This document shows positions 1 through 8,869 of a stretch of DNA of 61,310 nt, piece after piece (position 1 is the stretch's first letter; each line of letters begins with the position of its first letter). The position numbers and the translations under genes are program-made. Under the pieces are notes generated by a model. The model was not told the origin of the DNA. It saw only the letters and a program-made list of their open reading frames with translations, and ran no database searches. Source of the DNA: an uncultured Tateyamaria sp. (GTDB taxonomy: Bacteria; Pseudomonadota; Alphaproteobacteria; Rhodobacterales; Rhodobacteraceae); assembly GCF_947503705.1 (NCBI RefSeq), contig NZ_CANNES010000015.1, positions 1 to 61,310 on the forward strand, given 5' to 3'.

Positions 1-77
1 GCAAGGCATTGATTGTCGAAAGCAGCGCCGCTTCTTCCTTTATCCAACCAAGGAAGGCCCGCACGCCCGGGTCGCTT
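1..77 (+). repeat. Terminal direct repeat, copy 1 (circular overlap)
   Basis: These 77 bases are identical to 61234-61310, in the same orientation. A direct (not inverted) terminal repeat of this size is what a short-read assembler leaves when it closes a circle, and 77 is a common k-mer length. The LysR gene reads through the join in frame to a sensible C-terminus and stop, which supports circularity. The real molecule is therefore about 61,233 bp. Confidence 0.95.
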
Positions 78-925
78 CTTTTTTCCTGTCGACACATCGC
101 ATAGATGCTGACGTCGGTCTGCAAGATCGGGCCAAACGGACAGGACAATTGTCCGGCTGACAGGGCGGTGTAAACCAGCGATGAGCGACCGAGCAGCAAG
201 CCATCGCCGGAAATCGCCATATCCACCAGAAAATCGGCACCGCTGTTGGCGAAACGCACACGCTCTGACGGCATTGCGCAAGTCAAACCGGCTTTCTTGA
301 ACCAATCGCTCCAATCAGGGGTGCCGTTGAACTTTGCCAGACTCATATCACGCAGCAGCGGGGTCTGAGCGGCGTCGCCCGGCGCAACCAGATTGTGCCG
401 CTTAATGAAATCGGGGCTCGCCACAGGCAACAGCAACTCTCGGTGCAAAAGCACGTGATGCAGATGGGGTGGCGGTGCATTCGTCGTTCGGATCACGACG
501 TCCGGTCCGTCAATTTCCATCGGGTTCAGGCCAATCTGCGTATCGATATCAATATCAATGCTCGGAAAACGATCAGAAAACGTGTTGATACGGGGGAGCA
601 AAAACTTTGCGACGATGGATGGGTTGGTGTTTATGCAAAGCCGTGTGTCCGCCTGTGCGGTGATCGCGCCCAGCGTTTCCTGAATACTTCGAAAGCTTTC
701 TGATACGCTCTTGCTTAGCGTCTCGCCGCTTTGCGTGAGCGTGACAGATCGTGCCTTGCGATGAAACAAGGCAGTGCCCAGAATTTCCTCAAGTGCCCGA
801 ATTTGCTGGCTGATTGCCCCCGGCGTAACTGCCAATTCATCCGCTGCCTGCTTGAAGGACAACAACCTTGCGGCTGCCTCGAAAGCAACAAGTGCTTTGG
901 GTGAGGGAAGACGGGTACGCGCCAT
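1..925 (-). CDS. LysR-family regulator (GcvA-like), crosses the circle join
   Basis: A transcription factor of 313 residues. It starts at the ATG on the complement of 923-925, runs to base 1 and continues through the join to a TGA at 61217-61219. The N-terminal winged helix-turn-helix (about residues 8-65) has the LysR pattern, including AVTPGAISQQIRALE; the rest is the ligand-binding domain. It is divergent from the pirin operon and convergent with the serine hydrolase, whose stop is only 4 bases away. It probably controls the pirin-to-MFS genes, perhaps in response to a quinone or aromatic ligand (inference). Only 17 bases lie on the other side of the join. Confidence 0.93.
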   Translation of the reverse strand, partial: MARTRLPSPKALVAFEAAARLLSFKQAADELAVTPGAISQQIRALEEILGTALFHRKARSVTLTQSGETLSKSVSESFRSIQETLGAITAQADTRLCINTNPSIVAKFLLPRINTFSDRFPSIDIDIDTQIGLNPMEIDGPDVVIRTTNAPPPHLHHVLLHRELLLPVASPDFIKRHNLVAPGDAAQTPLLRDMSLAKFNGTPDWSDWFKKAGLTCAMPSERVRFANSGADFLVDMAISGDGLLLGRSSLVYTALSAGQLSCPFGPILQTDVSIYAMCRQEKRSDPGVRAFLGWIKEEAALLSTINAL

Positions 926-935
926 TTAAGCATCT

Positions 936-957
936 TGATAGTTTAGCTCACCTATCT
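936..957. promoter_or_regulatory. Candidate LysR operator
   Basis: The divergent intergenic region holds an inverted repeat, GATAG (937-941) and CTATC (952-956), 10 bases apart and with a few matching flanking bases. Its position between a LysR gene and a divergent operon suits a LysR binding site. The match is short. Confidence 0.4.
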
Positions 958-1044
958 CTTTAGAAGAGAACTTATCGTTTGTCGATGAGGGAGTTGAGAT
1001 CATCTCCAAACCCAACAGACACGCTCTGCTTGGAACGGATCAGA

Positions 1045-1749
1045 ATGATCAAACTGCATGAAAAGGCGACCCGAGGCCGGACGAAGACGGGCTGGTTGAA
1101 CAGCTTTCACACGTTTTCCTTTGGGTCGTTCAATGATCCTACAAGAATGGGTTTCGGAAACCTGCGCGTCCTGAATGAAGATACGATTGCGCCGGGGTCC
1201 GGTTTTGCACCTCACGACCATCGCGACATGGACATCCTGACCATCGTGTTGAGCGGAGCGCTGGAACATAAGGATGATCAGGGCAACCAATCCCGTATCG
1301 GCGTTGGTGAAATCCAATTGATGTCAGCGGGCACTGGCGTGCGCCATTCCGAGTTCAATGCGTCCCCTGCGCATTCGGCCCGGTTCTTGCAGATATGGCT
1401 AATCCCTGACGTATTCGGCGGTCAGCCGACCTATGCCCAGGCGTCCATTCCCTTGGGACAGCGAACCGTCCTCGCAGCGACTCAGGGCGGGCTTGTTCCG
1501 CTTCGGTCAGGCAGTTCCGTCACGCATTTGCGGTTTGAAGATGGCGATGTGCTCGCAATCCCAAGCGACCCCGGCACGCTGAAGTTCCTGCACTTGGTGG
1601 ACGGGATGGCCCGTGCAGAAGGCGAAACGCTCAGTGCCGGTGATGCCCTTCAGATCCCAGCCGCCGAAGGCATCGAGATGTCGTGGACCTCAAAAGGCGC
1701 GGCACTGCTTTTTGAAATGCCTCTTACAAGAAAGGAACCCCAGGCATGA
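1045..1749 (+). CDS. Pirin family protein
   Basis: A 234-residue bicupin of the pirin family. Members are nuclear cofactors in animals; several bacterial ones have quercetin dioxygenase activity or tune metabolic enzymes. The N-terminal pattern GWLNSFHTFSFGSF is diagnostic, and the metal-binding set is visible as His57, His59, His101 and Glu103, so it should bind iron. I chose the ATG at 1045 because the pirin domain begins there; an in-frame ATG at 979 would add 22 unrelated residues. The stop overlaps the next start (ATGA). It leads an operon that appears to handle oxidised aromatics. Confidence 0.9.
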   Translation: MIKLHEKATRGRTKTGWLNSFHTFSFGSFNDPTRMGFGNLRVLNEDTIAPGSGFAPHDHRDMDILTIVLSGALEHKDDQGNQSRIGVGEIQLMSAGTGVRHSEFNASPAHSARFLQIWLIPDVFGGQPTYAQASIPLGQRTVLAATQGGLVPLRSGSSVTHLRFEDGDVLAIPSDPGTLKFLHLVDGMARAEGETLSAGDALQIPAAEGIEMSWTSKGAALLFEMPLTRKEPQA

Positions 1750-1991
1750 GTTGGACACCCTACCTGTTGTCTTTGGCTGCCGGAATTGGCGTTGGCGTCA
1801 TCTATGGCCTGATCGCCGTCCGCAGCCCCGCACCACCCATCATCGCCTTGATTGGCCTGCTTGGAATGCTGGCCGGAGAGGCCACTGTCCAGTGGTTCCG
1901 CGGCCATTCCGATGTCGTTGCCCACGCACTGCATCTCAAGTCCTTCGCTGTGACTGAGGCCGAGACACACACCTCTGACAAATCATCCTGA
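1746..1991 (+). CDS. XapX domain small membrane protein
   Basis: An 81-residue protein with two hydrophobic helices (about 5-23 and 32-48) and the XapX/DUF1427 pattern, including YGLIAVRSPAPP between the helices. The function of this family is unknown. It is translationally coupled to pirin by a 4-base overlap and followed after 26 bases by the isochorismatase-like gene. The C-terminus is hydrophilic and probably cytoplasmic or periplasmic. The family assignment rests on the RSPAPP loop and the length. Confidence 0.85.
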   Translation: MSWTPYLLSLAAGIGVGVIYGLIAVRSPAPPIIALIGLLGMLAGEATVQWFRGHSDVVAHALHLKSFAVTEAETHTSDKSS

Positions 1992-2017
1992 GCGACATAA
2001 ACAAGGAGACTATCAAC

Positions 2018-2710
2018 ATGTCGAAAACAGAAGTTCTCACACCGGGAAACAGCCAGTTGATCATCATTGATCACCAGCCGCAGATGGCTTTTGGCGTTCA
2101 GTCGATGGACCGACAGTCACTGAAGAACAACGTTGTTGGCCTGACCAAAGCCGCCAAAATCTTCGATGTTCCTACAACAATCACGACTGTCGAGACCAAG
2201 GCGTTCTCGGGCCATACGTATCCGGAGATACTGGATGTCTTCCCCGACGCACCTCTACTGGAACGTTCGTCGATGAATTCCTGGGATGACCAGAAAGTAC
2301 GCGATGCGCTGGCTCAGAACGCGGCGGACGGACGCAAGAAAGTTGTGGTGGCCGGGCTTTGGACCGAGGTGTGCAACACGACATTTGCGCTCTCCTGCAT
2401 GAACGACACGGACTATGAGATTTACATGGTCGCTGATGCTTCGGGCGGTACTTCGAAAGAGGCGCATGACTATTCGATGGATCGAATGGTGCAAGCGGGT
2501 GTCGTGCCTATGACCTGGCAACAGGTTCTGCTGGAATGGCAACGCGACTGGGCGCACCGCGATACGTACGACGCCGTCATGGCCTTGGTCAAAGACCATT
2601 CCGGCGCATACGGCATGGGTGTCGACTACGCCTATACCATGGTCCACGACGCTCCGTCGCGCAGCGCCCATACGGGCCAAACCCTCGATCCAGTGCCTGC
2701 CAAAGGCTGA
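2018..2710 (+). CDS. Isochorismatase-like cysteine hydrolase (YcaC type)
   Basis: A 230-residue hydrolase of the isochorismatase superfamily. Asp18 (in LIIIDHQPQM) and Cys120 (in GLWTEVC) fit the Asp and Cys of the catalytic triad. The usual lysine position seems to hold Arg84, judged by eye. YcaC relatives act on small amides or have no known substrate. A shine-dalgarno sequence (AAGGAGA) precedes the ATG. It sits third in the pirin operon, before the amidohydrolase, so hydrolysis of an amide or ester formed during stress is plausible but unproven. Confidence 0.88.
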   Translation: MSKTEVLTPGNSQLIIIDHQPQMAFGVQSMDRQSLKNNVVGLTKAAKIFDVPTTITTVETKAFSGHTYPEILDVFPDAPLLERSSMNSWDDQKVRDALAQNAADGRKKVVVAGLWTEVCNTTFALSCMNDTDYEIYMVADASGGTSKEAHDYSMDRMVQAGVVPMTWQQVLLEWQRDWAHRDTYDAVMALVKDHSGAYGMGVDYAYTMVHDAPSRSAHTGQTLDPVPAKG

Positions 2711-2802
2711 TTGCGCGCGCGCTAAGCAACGGCTTCCCCGTCACTTCCCGATCCCAAAACCGGGGAAGCCAAATCACGCTGAACAAACCACCCGAGGCTC
2801 GA

Positions 2803-4662
2803 ATGACCGACACCATCCTCTTTAACGGTAAAATCACCACGTTGGATCCCAACACCCCGGACGCGACGGCCATCGCAATTGCAGATGGCAAAGTCCTGCG
2901 GGCCGGATCCGATCGCGAAATCCAGATGCTGAAAGACAGCGATACTCAGGTGATCGACCTTGGCGGTCGCCGTGTCATTCCGGGCCTGAATGACAGCCAC
3001 ACGCACCTGATCCGCGGCGGGCTGAGCTTTAACATGGAGCTGCGTTGGGAAAACGTGCCGTCGGTTTCGGATGCACTTGCGATGCTGCGCAAGCAGGCTG
3101 CTGTGACGCCTGCGCCGCAATGGGTTCGTGTCGTAGGTGGCTGGAGCGAATTCCAGTTCGCCGAGCGTCGGATGCCGACGCTTGACGAAATCAATGACGC
3201 GGCACCCGATACGCCGGTCTTCATACTGCATCTTTACGGGTCGGCCCTGCTGAACCGCGCCGCGCTGAAAGCAATCGGCATGACCAGGGAAACGCCGAAC
3301 CCTCCGGGCGGCGTCATCGAACGGGACGCCAAAGGCAATCCGACGGGTATGTTGGTGGCCAAACCGTCCGCCTTGATCCTCTATTCGACCCTGTCGCAAG
3401 GCCCCAAACTACCGCCCGAAGATCAGATCAATTCGACACGCCATTTCATGCGCGAGCTGAACCGGCTTGGCGTAACTTCGGTGATTGACGCTGGCGGCGG
3501 CGGCCAGAATTACCCGGATGATTACGACGTCGTGTCCAAGCTGAATGAGGATGGCCACCTGACTGTCCGCATCGCCTACAACCTCTTTGCCCAGAAAGCG
3601 GGTTCAGAACTCAGCGATTATGAAAAATGGGTCGAGATCACTGAACCAGGCGCAGGTGACGCAATGCTGCGGATGAACGGGGCCGGTGAAAACCTGACCT
3701 GGTCAGCGGCCGATTTCGAAAATTTCCTGGAACCGCGTCCTGATCTCGCACCGGTCATGGAAGCAGAACTGGAAAAGATAGTGGAGCTGCTGGCGGACCG
3801 CGAATGGCCGTTCCGCATCCACGCCACTTATGACGAGACAATTGATCGGTTCCTGAACGTGTTCGAGCGTGTGAATGGCCGCACGCCGTTCAAGACCCGC
3901 TTCATCATCGACCACGCAGAAACGATCAGCCAGAAAAACATTGACCGGATCAAGGCGCTGGGGGGCGGGATTGCCACGCAGCACCGCATGGCATTTCAAG
4001 GCGAATACTTTGCCGATCGCTACGGCGCAGATGCCGCTAAAGCCACGCCACCGCTGCGCGACATGCTGAAAACCGGCCTGCCCGTGGGGGGCGGGACCGA
4101 TGCGACCCGCGTGGCCAGCTATGACCCATGGGTGGCGATATACTGGCTAACCACCGGCAAGACGATGGGTGGTCTACAGCTTTATGGCGATGACAACCTC
4201 CTGACCCGCGAAGAGGCGGTATCAATCTGGACGACGGGATCAGCCTGGTTCTCAGGCGAGGCCGATGTAAAAGGCACCTTGGCCAGTGGCATGTATGCCG
4301 ATCTTGCCGTCTTGTCGGACGATCTGATGAGCGTCACCGAAGATAAAATCCGCGGGATTACCTCGGTTCTGACCATGGTGGATGGCAAGGTAGTCCATGG
4401 CGCGGGCGACTATGCCGACCTTTCGCCACCACTTCCCCCGGCCAGCCCGGATTGGGGCAGTACCGCGACCTTTGCGACACCGGCCATGCGTGACGTGCCG
4501 CAGGCCCCTGCTCCGATGCAGATGCGGGCCTGTGCAGATGGCTGTGCCTCTGGATGCGGCATGCATGGTCACAACCACCAGATCGCCTGGGCCAACCCAG
4601 TTCCCGTGCGCGACAAGACGGCCTTCTGGGGCGCTTTGGGCTGTTCCTGTTTCATGGCTTGA
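2803..4662 (+). CDS. Amidohydrolase family protein (YtcJ-like)
   Basis: A 619-residue metal-dependent amidohydrolase of the amidohydrolase-3 group. The metal site begins with His66 and His68 (GLNDSHTHL); later signatures include IDHAETI and GGGTDATR, which supplies the catalytic Asp. The C-terminal 50 residues hold a Cys/His-rich stretch ([17 protein letters not shown]) that could bind metal. The family substrate range is broad and the substrate cannot be read from sequence. The ATG at 2803 begins the domain ([10 protein letters not shown]); an upstream in-frame ATG at 2536 lies inside the preceding gene and would add 89 unrelated residues. Confidence 0.9.
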   Translation: MTDTILFNGKITTLDPNTPDATAIAIADGKVLRAGSDREIQMLKDSDTQVIDLGGRRVIPGLNDSHTHLIRGGLSFNMELRWENVPSVSDALAMLRKQAAVTPAPQWVRVVGGWSEFQFAERRMPTLDEINDAAPDTPVFILHLYGSALLNRAALKAIGMTRETPNPPGGVIERDAKGNPTGMLVAKPSALILYSTLSQGPKLPPEDQINSTRHFMRELNRLGVTSVIDAGGGGQNYPDDYDVVSKLNEDGHLTVRIAYNLFAQKAGSELSDYEKWVEITEPGAGDAMLRMNGAGENLTWSAADFENFLEPRPDLAPVMEAELEKIVELLADREWPFRIHATYDETIDRFLNVFERVNGRTPFKTRFIIDHAETISQKNIDRIKALGGGIATQHRMAFQGEYFADRYGADAAKATPPLRDMLKTGLPVGGGTDATRVASYDPWVAIYWLTTGKTMGGLQLYGDDNLLTREEAVSIWTTGSAWFSGEADVKGTLASGMYADLAVLSDDLMSVTEDKIRGITSVLTMVDGKVVHGAGDYADLSPPLPPASPDWGSTATFATPAMRDVPQAPAPMQMRACADGCASGCGMHGHNHQIAWANPVPVRDKTAFWGALGCSCFMA

Positions 4663-4677
4663 TTGGAGGCACATGTG

Positions 4678-4977
4678 GTGACCGACCTCACGATACGATA
4701 CGTCGAAAGCGATACCAAAGGCCGATATTCATCGGAGATCGAGGGCGTACCGGGCGAAGCCGAGCTTACCATTTCCAAAGCCACACCGCAGCTGATCATC
4801 GCCGACCACACCTTTGTGCCAGAGACCTTGCGGGGCAAGGGTTCGGCCATGGCGCTGATCCAGCGTCTGATCGCGGATGCGCGGGAGAAGAAACAGCGCA
4901 TTGTGCCTTTGTGCCCGTTCGTTCGGGCATATTCCGAGAAACACAAAGACGAGTTGAGCGATGTCATTCAGTGGTAA
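4678..4977 (+). CDS. Small GNAT-like N-acetyltransferase (YidJ type)
   Basis: A protein of about 99 residues resembling the short Gcn5-related acetyltransferases of the YidJ/YjdJ group. It has the acetyl-CoA loop in the form PETLRGKGSAMAL and the late CPFVRAYSEKH signature. I chose the GTG at 4678, which lies 8 bases after a strong GGAGG; GTG at 4675 and TTG at 4663 are alternatives. The substrate is unknown. Its 3' end overlaps the porin start by 17 bases, so the two are likely translated together. Confidence 0.82.
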   Translation: MTDLTIRYVESDTKGRYSSEIEGVPGEAELTISKATPQLIIADHTFVPETLRGKGSAMALIQRLIADAREKKQRIVPLCPFVRAYSEKHKDELSDVIQW

Positions 4978-6043
4978 CCTGATGGGCATCGCCATGTCTG
5001 CCCTGGTTGCGATGCCCGCCTGCGCGCAGAGCGTAGGACAGTGGGATACCTACGGGCAGATCAATCTTGGAGCCTTATCAGTCGCCGATGGAGCATCAAC
5101 CGATGCCTTCTTGGGTGAGAACAGCAATGTACCCGGCCGGATCGGGGTTTGGTTCAGAACGCCCGTTGATGCCGGTGCGCAGCTCAGTTTTAACCTTGAA
5201 GCCGGGTTCGGGATGACCGGGTCCAGCGGTTTTTCCAAGCATGACAAAAGTCTGGATGTTGAAATTTCGCGACGAGCGCTCCGGAAATTCGAAATGATTG
5301 TCGATATGCCCGCCGCCGGTCGTTTGTCACTTGGACAAGGTAGCATGGCCTCTGACGGATCTGCTGGCGCAGATCTGTCAGGCACGGGCCTCGCGCATCA
5401 GGTGGCCGTGGCTGACACCGGGGGCGGCACCGCGCTCTTGCGGACCAATGGGACGCCTTCGGGCACGACGATTGATGACGCTTTTTCGGCTCTGGACGGA
5501 CTGCGGCGGTTTCGGGTTCGATATGACAGCCCGATATTGAACGGGTTCCAGGCCAGTGCGGCCTACGGCCAGGAAGTGCTGCGCCGCGGAAACGACAACG
5601 ACTACTACGACGTTGCTTTCAGCTATTCCGGTGATACCGAGCCTTTCACTGCAGAAGCAAAACTCACTTACGAGTGGGTCGGCTCGATTGAGGAAAACCT
5701 CGTGTTCTCAGCGGCTGTTCTGCACAAACCAACGGGGCTTAACGCCGCATTTGCCACAGGTCGTGAACAGATAGGACCGGGGCGATATGCTTATCTCAAA
5801 CTGGGCATTATCCGCGACATTTTTGCGGTCGGATCTACCGCCGTTTCGGTTGATTATTATGATGGTCGCAATATCGCCTTTGTTGGTTCCGCCTCCAAGG
5901 CAATGTCCATCGGCGTAGTGCAGAAAATCGATCCGTGGAACATGGACCTTTTCCTGGCTCACCGGACCTTTGCCTTGGCCGGAGACGCCGAAAACTTTCA
6001 AGACATCGACGCAACCCTTTTGGGCGCAAGGTGGCGTTTCTGA
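4961..6043 (+). CDS. Outer-membrane porin
   Basis: A 360-residue protein with an N-terminal signal sequence ending near PACAQS, then alternating amphipathic strands, and a C-terminal phenylalanine (LLGARWRF) typical of outer-membrane beta barrels. It looks like a Gram-negative general porin of alphaproteobacterial type. It overlaps the GNAT gene and precedes the molybdenum hydroxylase genes, so it may let the operon's aromatic substrate into the periplasm (inference). The start at 4961 overlaps the upstream gene; a later Met at 4982 is possible. Confidence 0.85.
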   Translation: MSFSGNLMGIAMSALVAMPACAQSVGQWDTYGQINLGALSVADGASTDAFLGENSNVPGRIGVWFRTPVDAGAQLSFNLEAGFGMTGSSGFSKHDKSLDVEISRRALRKFEMIVDMPAAGRLSLGQGSMASDGSAGADLSGTGLAHQVAVADTGGGTALLRTNGTPSGTTIDDAFSALDGLRRFRVRYDSPILNGFQASAAYGQEVLRRGNDNDYYDVAFSYSGDTEPFTAEAKLTYEWVGSIEENLVFSAAVLHKPTGLNAAFATGREQIGPGRYAYLKLGIIRDIFAVGSTAVSVDYYDGRNIAFVGSASKAMSIGVVQKIDPWNMDLFLAHRTFALAGDAENFQDIDATLLGARWRF

Positions 6044-6119
6044 TGCGAAATCCATCGGCGTTGGCGCCGCCTGAACTGCCTTTTCCGACCTGAAACCTGC
6101 CGAACGAGAGGAACCGAAC

Positions 6120-6572
6120 ATGACAAAATTCACGTTGAATGGCCAACCCGTAGAAGTGGACAACCCGCCCGAAGAACTGCTGCTGCTTGTCATTCGCGAC
6201 GGGATCGGCCTGAAGGGCACCAAATATGGCTGCGGCGCTGCCATGTGCGGCGCATGCACCGTCCACGTGGATGGCGAGGCAAGTTTCGCCTGCCAGCTGT
6301 CTGTTGGGGATGTGGAAGGCGCGGACATCACCACAATCGAAGGGTTGTCCGAAGACGGGAGCCACCCGCTTCAGAAAGCCTGGGTGGCGGAACAGGTGCC
6401 GCAGTGCGGCTATTGCCAATCGGGGCAGATCATGCGGGCTGCGGCGCTGCTGTCGGAAAATCCCAAACCGTCGCGCGAAGAAATCGTCGACTACATGAGC
6501 GCTAATCTGTGCCGCTGCGGCACCTACAACCGGATTTTCAAGGCGGTCGAACGGGCCGCGCAGGAGGTGTGA
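6120..6572 (+). CDS. (2Fe-2S) subunit of molybdenum hydroxylase (IorA-like)
   Basis: A 150-residue electron-transfer subunit of the xanthine dehydrogenase family, in the isoquinoline 1-oxidoreductase / aldehyde dehydrogenase branch. The plant-type ferredoxin cluster uses Cys38, Cys43, Cys46 and Cys58, and the second [2Fe-2S] cluster uses Cys96, Cys99, Cys131 and Cys133 (CGYCQSGQ and CRCGTY). It passes electrons from the molybdenum site, probably to a cytochrome. The next gene starts one base after its stop. An AGAGGAACC sequence precedes the ATG. Confidence 0.93.
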   Translation: MTKFTLNGQPVEVDNPPEELLLLVIRDGIGLKGTKYGCGAAMCGACTVHVDGEASFACQLSVGDVEGADITTIEGLSEDGSHPLQKAWVAEQVPQCGYCQSGQIMRAAALLSENPKPSREEIVDYMSANLCRCGTYNRIFKAVERAAQEV

Positions 6573-6573
6573 C

Positions 6574-8772
6574 ATGACCCCCCAAAAGACACATGCAAAA
6601 CTTTCCCGCCGTGGGTTCTTGAAGGCATCAGTCGGGCTGTCCTTTATGGTGGGTGCGGGTGGGCTCATTGCCATTGAAACGCAAGCCGCCGGTTCACCTG
6701 CTCTGGATGTGAACCCCTGGATGACGATCCGCGCCGATGGCACGATCTCCATCATTTTTCCATCAACCGAGATGGGGCAAAGCAGCTATTCCACCCTCCC
6801 CCAGATCCTGGCCGAAGAATTGGATGCAGACTGGGGCGACGTCATCATCGAACAGCTGAACGAAGATGACCGCACCTTTGGCAACCCGGCGTTTGGCGGT
6901 GTCCTTTATACCGCCGGCAGCACCGGTGTTGAGGGATATTTCGACCCTATGCGCAAGGCGGGCGCACAGGCGCGCGATGTACTGTTGCAGATTGCGGCGC
7001 GCGAGATGGGTGTTGATAAGGAAACGCTGATCACCGAACCCAGCGCCGTGGTGGCGCCCGATGGCACCCGCATCAGCTATGGCGCTTTGGCCACCGCGGG
7101 CACCGACGGCGTTCAAATTCCCAAGGCCGACGATGTACCATTGAAATCCTTCGACGCCTTTCGGATCATCGGCCACGACATCCCGCGTCGTGATGTTCCG
7201 GGTAAAAGTACCGGCAAGGCCGTCTATGCAATTGACGTGACCCTGCCTGGCATGGCCTTTGCCTGCATCCAGCGCGCGCCGGTCGAAGGCGAAAGCCCCG
7301 TTTCGGTGAACGACGCCGAAGTGCGCGCGATGCCCGGTGTGCTCGACGTTGTTCTCTTGCCCGATGCGGTTGCGGTAGTTGCGGAAACCTATTGGACCGC
7401 GCTGATAGCGCGCGGCACGCTGGACATCACATGGTCGGAAACGTCGCCGTTTCGAGCCTACAGCAGCGAAAACACAATGAACCTGTATGCCAGAGAGGCG
7501 GAAAGCCCGTCGCAGACCCCAGCGGTTTGGGCCGAAAACGGTGACGCGTTGGCCGCGATTTCCCAAGCCGATACAAACCTGACGCACGCCTATCTTTCAG
7601 ATTATGCCTATCACGCCCAGATTGAGCCGATGGCCGCCGTTGCCCATGTGGATGCCGACGGCAAAGGGGCCGAGGTTTGGGCAGGAACGCAGACCCAATC
7701 CTGGACGACGAACACGGTCATGGAGGTGCTGGATACAACCCAGGATCGGGTCAGGCTGAACATGATGACGATGGGCGGTGGTTTTGGGCGGCGCACCGCT
7801 TTTGTGCAGGATTATGTCCGTGATGCGCTGTTGTGTTCAAAGTCGGTGGGCAAGCCCGTCAAGGTGATCTGGACCCGAGAGGATGACGTTAAGAACGGCG
7901 TATTCCGGCCGCTGGCCGTGCAACGGATGTCTGGCGGAGTGTCTTCTGATGGTAAGCTGACGGGTTTTCATCATCGGGTCGCCACGCCAACTGTCATCGG
8001 GTTCTTCAATCCGGGGCGCTGGAATGCAGTAAAGCCAAATGATGTGATCTCGATGCGTGGGGCAGAAAGCAAGTTTTACGCGATCCCTGACTTTTTGGCC
8101 GATCACGTGATCACACAACGGCAGGCCCGGCTGTCACCCTATCGGGGCATTGGTGCCGCCTATACTGGTTTCGCCGCCGAAGCCTTTATGGACGAGCTGG
8201 CCGAGGCGGCTGGCCGCGACCCTCTGGATTTTCGGCTGGACCTGGTCGAGGGCAATCCACGCGGACGTCATCTGTTGGAAAAAGTAGCCGAGATGTCCGG
8301 CTGGCGTAATCGCGGTGATCGAGCCATGGGCCTTGCCTTTGCGGGATACCATTCGTCGATGGCCGCTGGCGTTGTTGAAATCAACCTGGATCAGGATAGC
8401 GGTGAAATCGCGCTGGAGAATATGTGGATCGCTGCTGATGCAGGGTTGATCGTGTCGCCAGACAACGCCCACAACCAGATCGAGGGGGCGGCTGTATTCG
8501 GAATTTCCTGCGCCCTGTCCGAACGGATCGATATCGAGGCGGGTGAGGTCATGCAGAACAACTTCTGGGACTATGACATTACTCGCGCGTATCAGGTGCC
8601 GCCAATTGAAATCTACATGGCGCAGGTGAACGAACATCCCACAGGCGTTGGCGAGTTGGGCCTGCCCTTTGTGCCTCCGGCAATTGCCAACGCGTTCCAT
8701 GCCGTCACAGGCAAAAGGTTGCGGCACATGCCCTTTACCCGGGATCGCGTCCTTGACGCATTGAACAGCTGA
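6574..8772 (+). CDS. Molybdopterin-binding oxidoreductase subunit (IorB-like), Tat-exported
   Basis: The 732-residue catalytic partner of the preceding subunit. A twin-arginine signal (SRRGFLKAS, about residues 11-19) indicates folded export to the periplasm, as in IorB-type aldehyde dehydrogenases. Molybdopterin-cytosine-dinucleotide binding segments include MGGGFGRR and the late PTGVGELGLPF; the Glu in the latter is the usual catalytic base of the family. No cytochrome c subunit follows, so the electron acceptor must be encoded elsewhere. Substrates in the family include aldehydes and N-heterocycles. Confidence 0.92.
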   Translation: MTPQKTHAKLSRRGFLKASVGLSFMVGAGGLIAIETQAAGSPALDVNPWMTIRADGTISIIFPSTEMGQSSYSTLPQILAEELDADWGDVIIEQLNEDDRTFGNPAFGGVLYTAGSTGVEGYFDPMRKAGAQARDVLLQIAAREMGVDKETLITEPSAVVAPDGTRISYGALATAGTDGVQIPKADDVPLKSFDAFRIIGHDIPRRDVPGKSTGKAVYAIDVTLPGMAFACIQRAPVEGESPVSVNDAEVRAMPGVLDVVLLPDAVAVVAETYWTALIARGTLDITWSETSPFRAYSSENTMNLYAREAESPSQTPAVWAENGDALAAISQADTNLTHAYLSDYAYHAQIEPMAAVAHVDADGKGAEVWAGTQTQSWTTNTVMEVLDTTQDRVRLNMMTMGGGFGRRTAFVQDYVRDALLCSKSVGKPVKVIWTREDDVKNGVFRPLAVQRMSGGVSSDGKLTGFHHRVATPTVIGFFNPGRWNAVKPNDVISMRGAESKFYAIPDFLADHVITQRQARLSPYRGIGAAYTGFAAEAFMDELAEAAGRDPLDFRLDLVEGNPRGRHLLEKVAEMSGWRNRGDRAMGLAFAGYHSSMAAGVVEINLDQDSGEIALENMWIAADAGLIVSPDNAHNQIEGAAVFGISCALSERIDIEAGEVMQNNFWDYDITRAYQVPPIEIYMAQVNEHPTGVGELGLPFVPPAIANAFHAVTGKRLRHMPFTRDRVLDALNS

Positions 8773-8869
8773 ACACAGCGACTGCGTTAACGATGGCCGA
8801 TTGGCTGCGACCGCCCTGTGCGTCGCGGCCAGTCTTTGAACTTCGATCAACCCAAGAGAGTTACGGAAC

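Noticed and set aside
1..77. Terminal repeat as the end of a linear plasmid or an insertion sequence
   Set aside because: The copies are direct, exactly at the sequence ends, and a gene reads through the join; inverted ends would be expected for a linear element.
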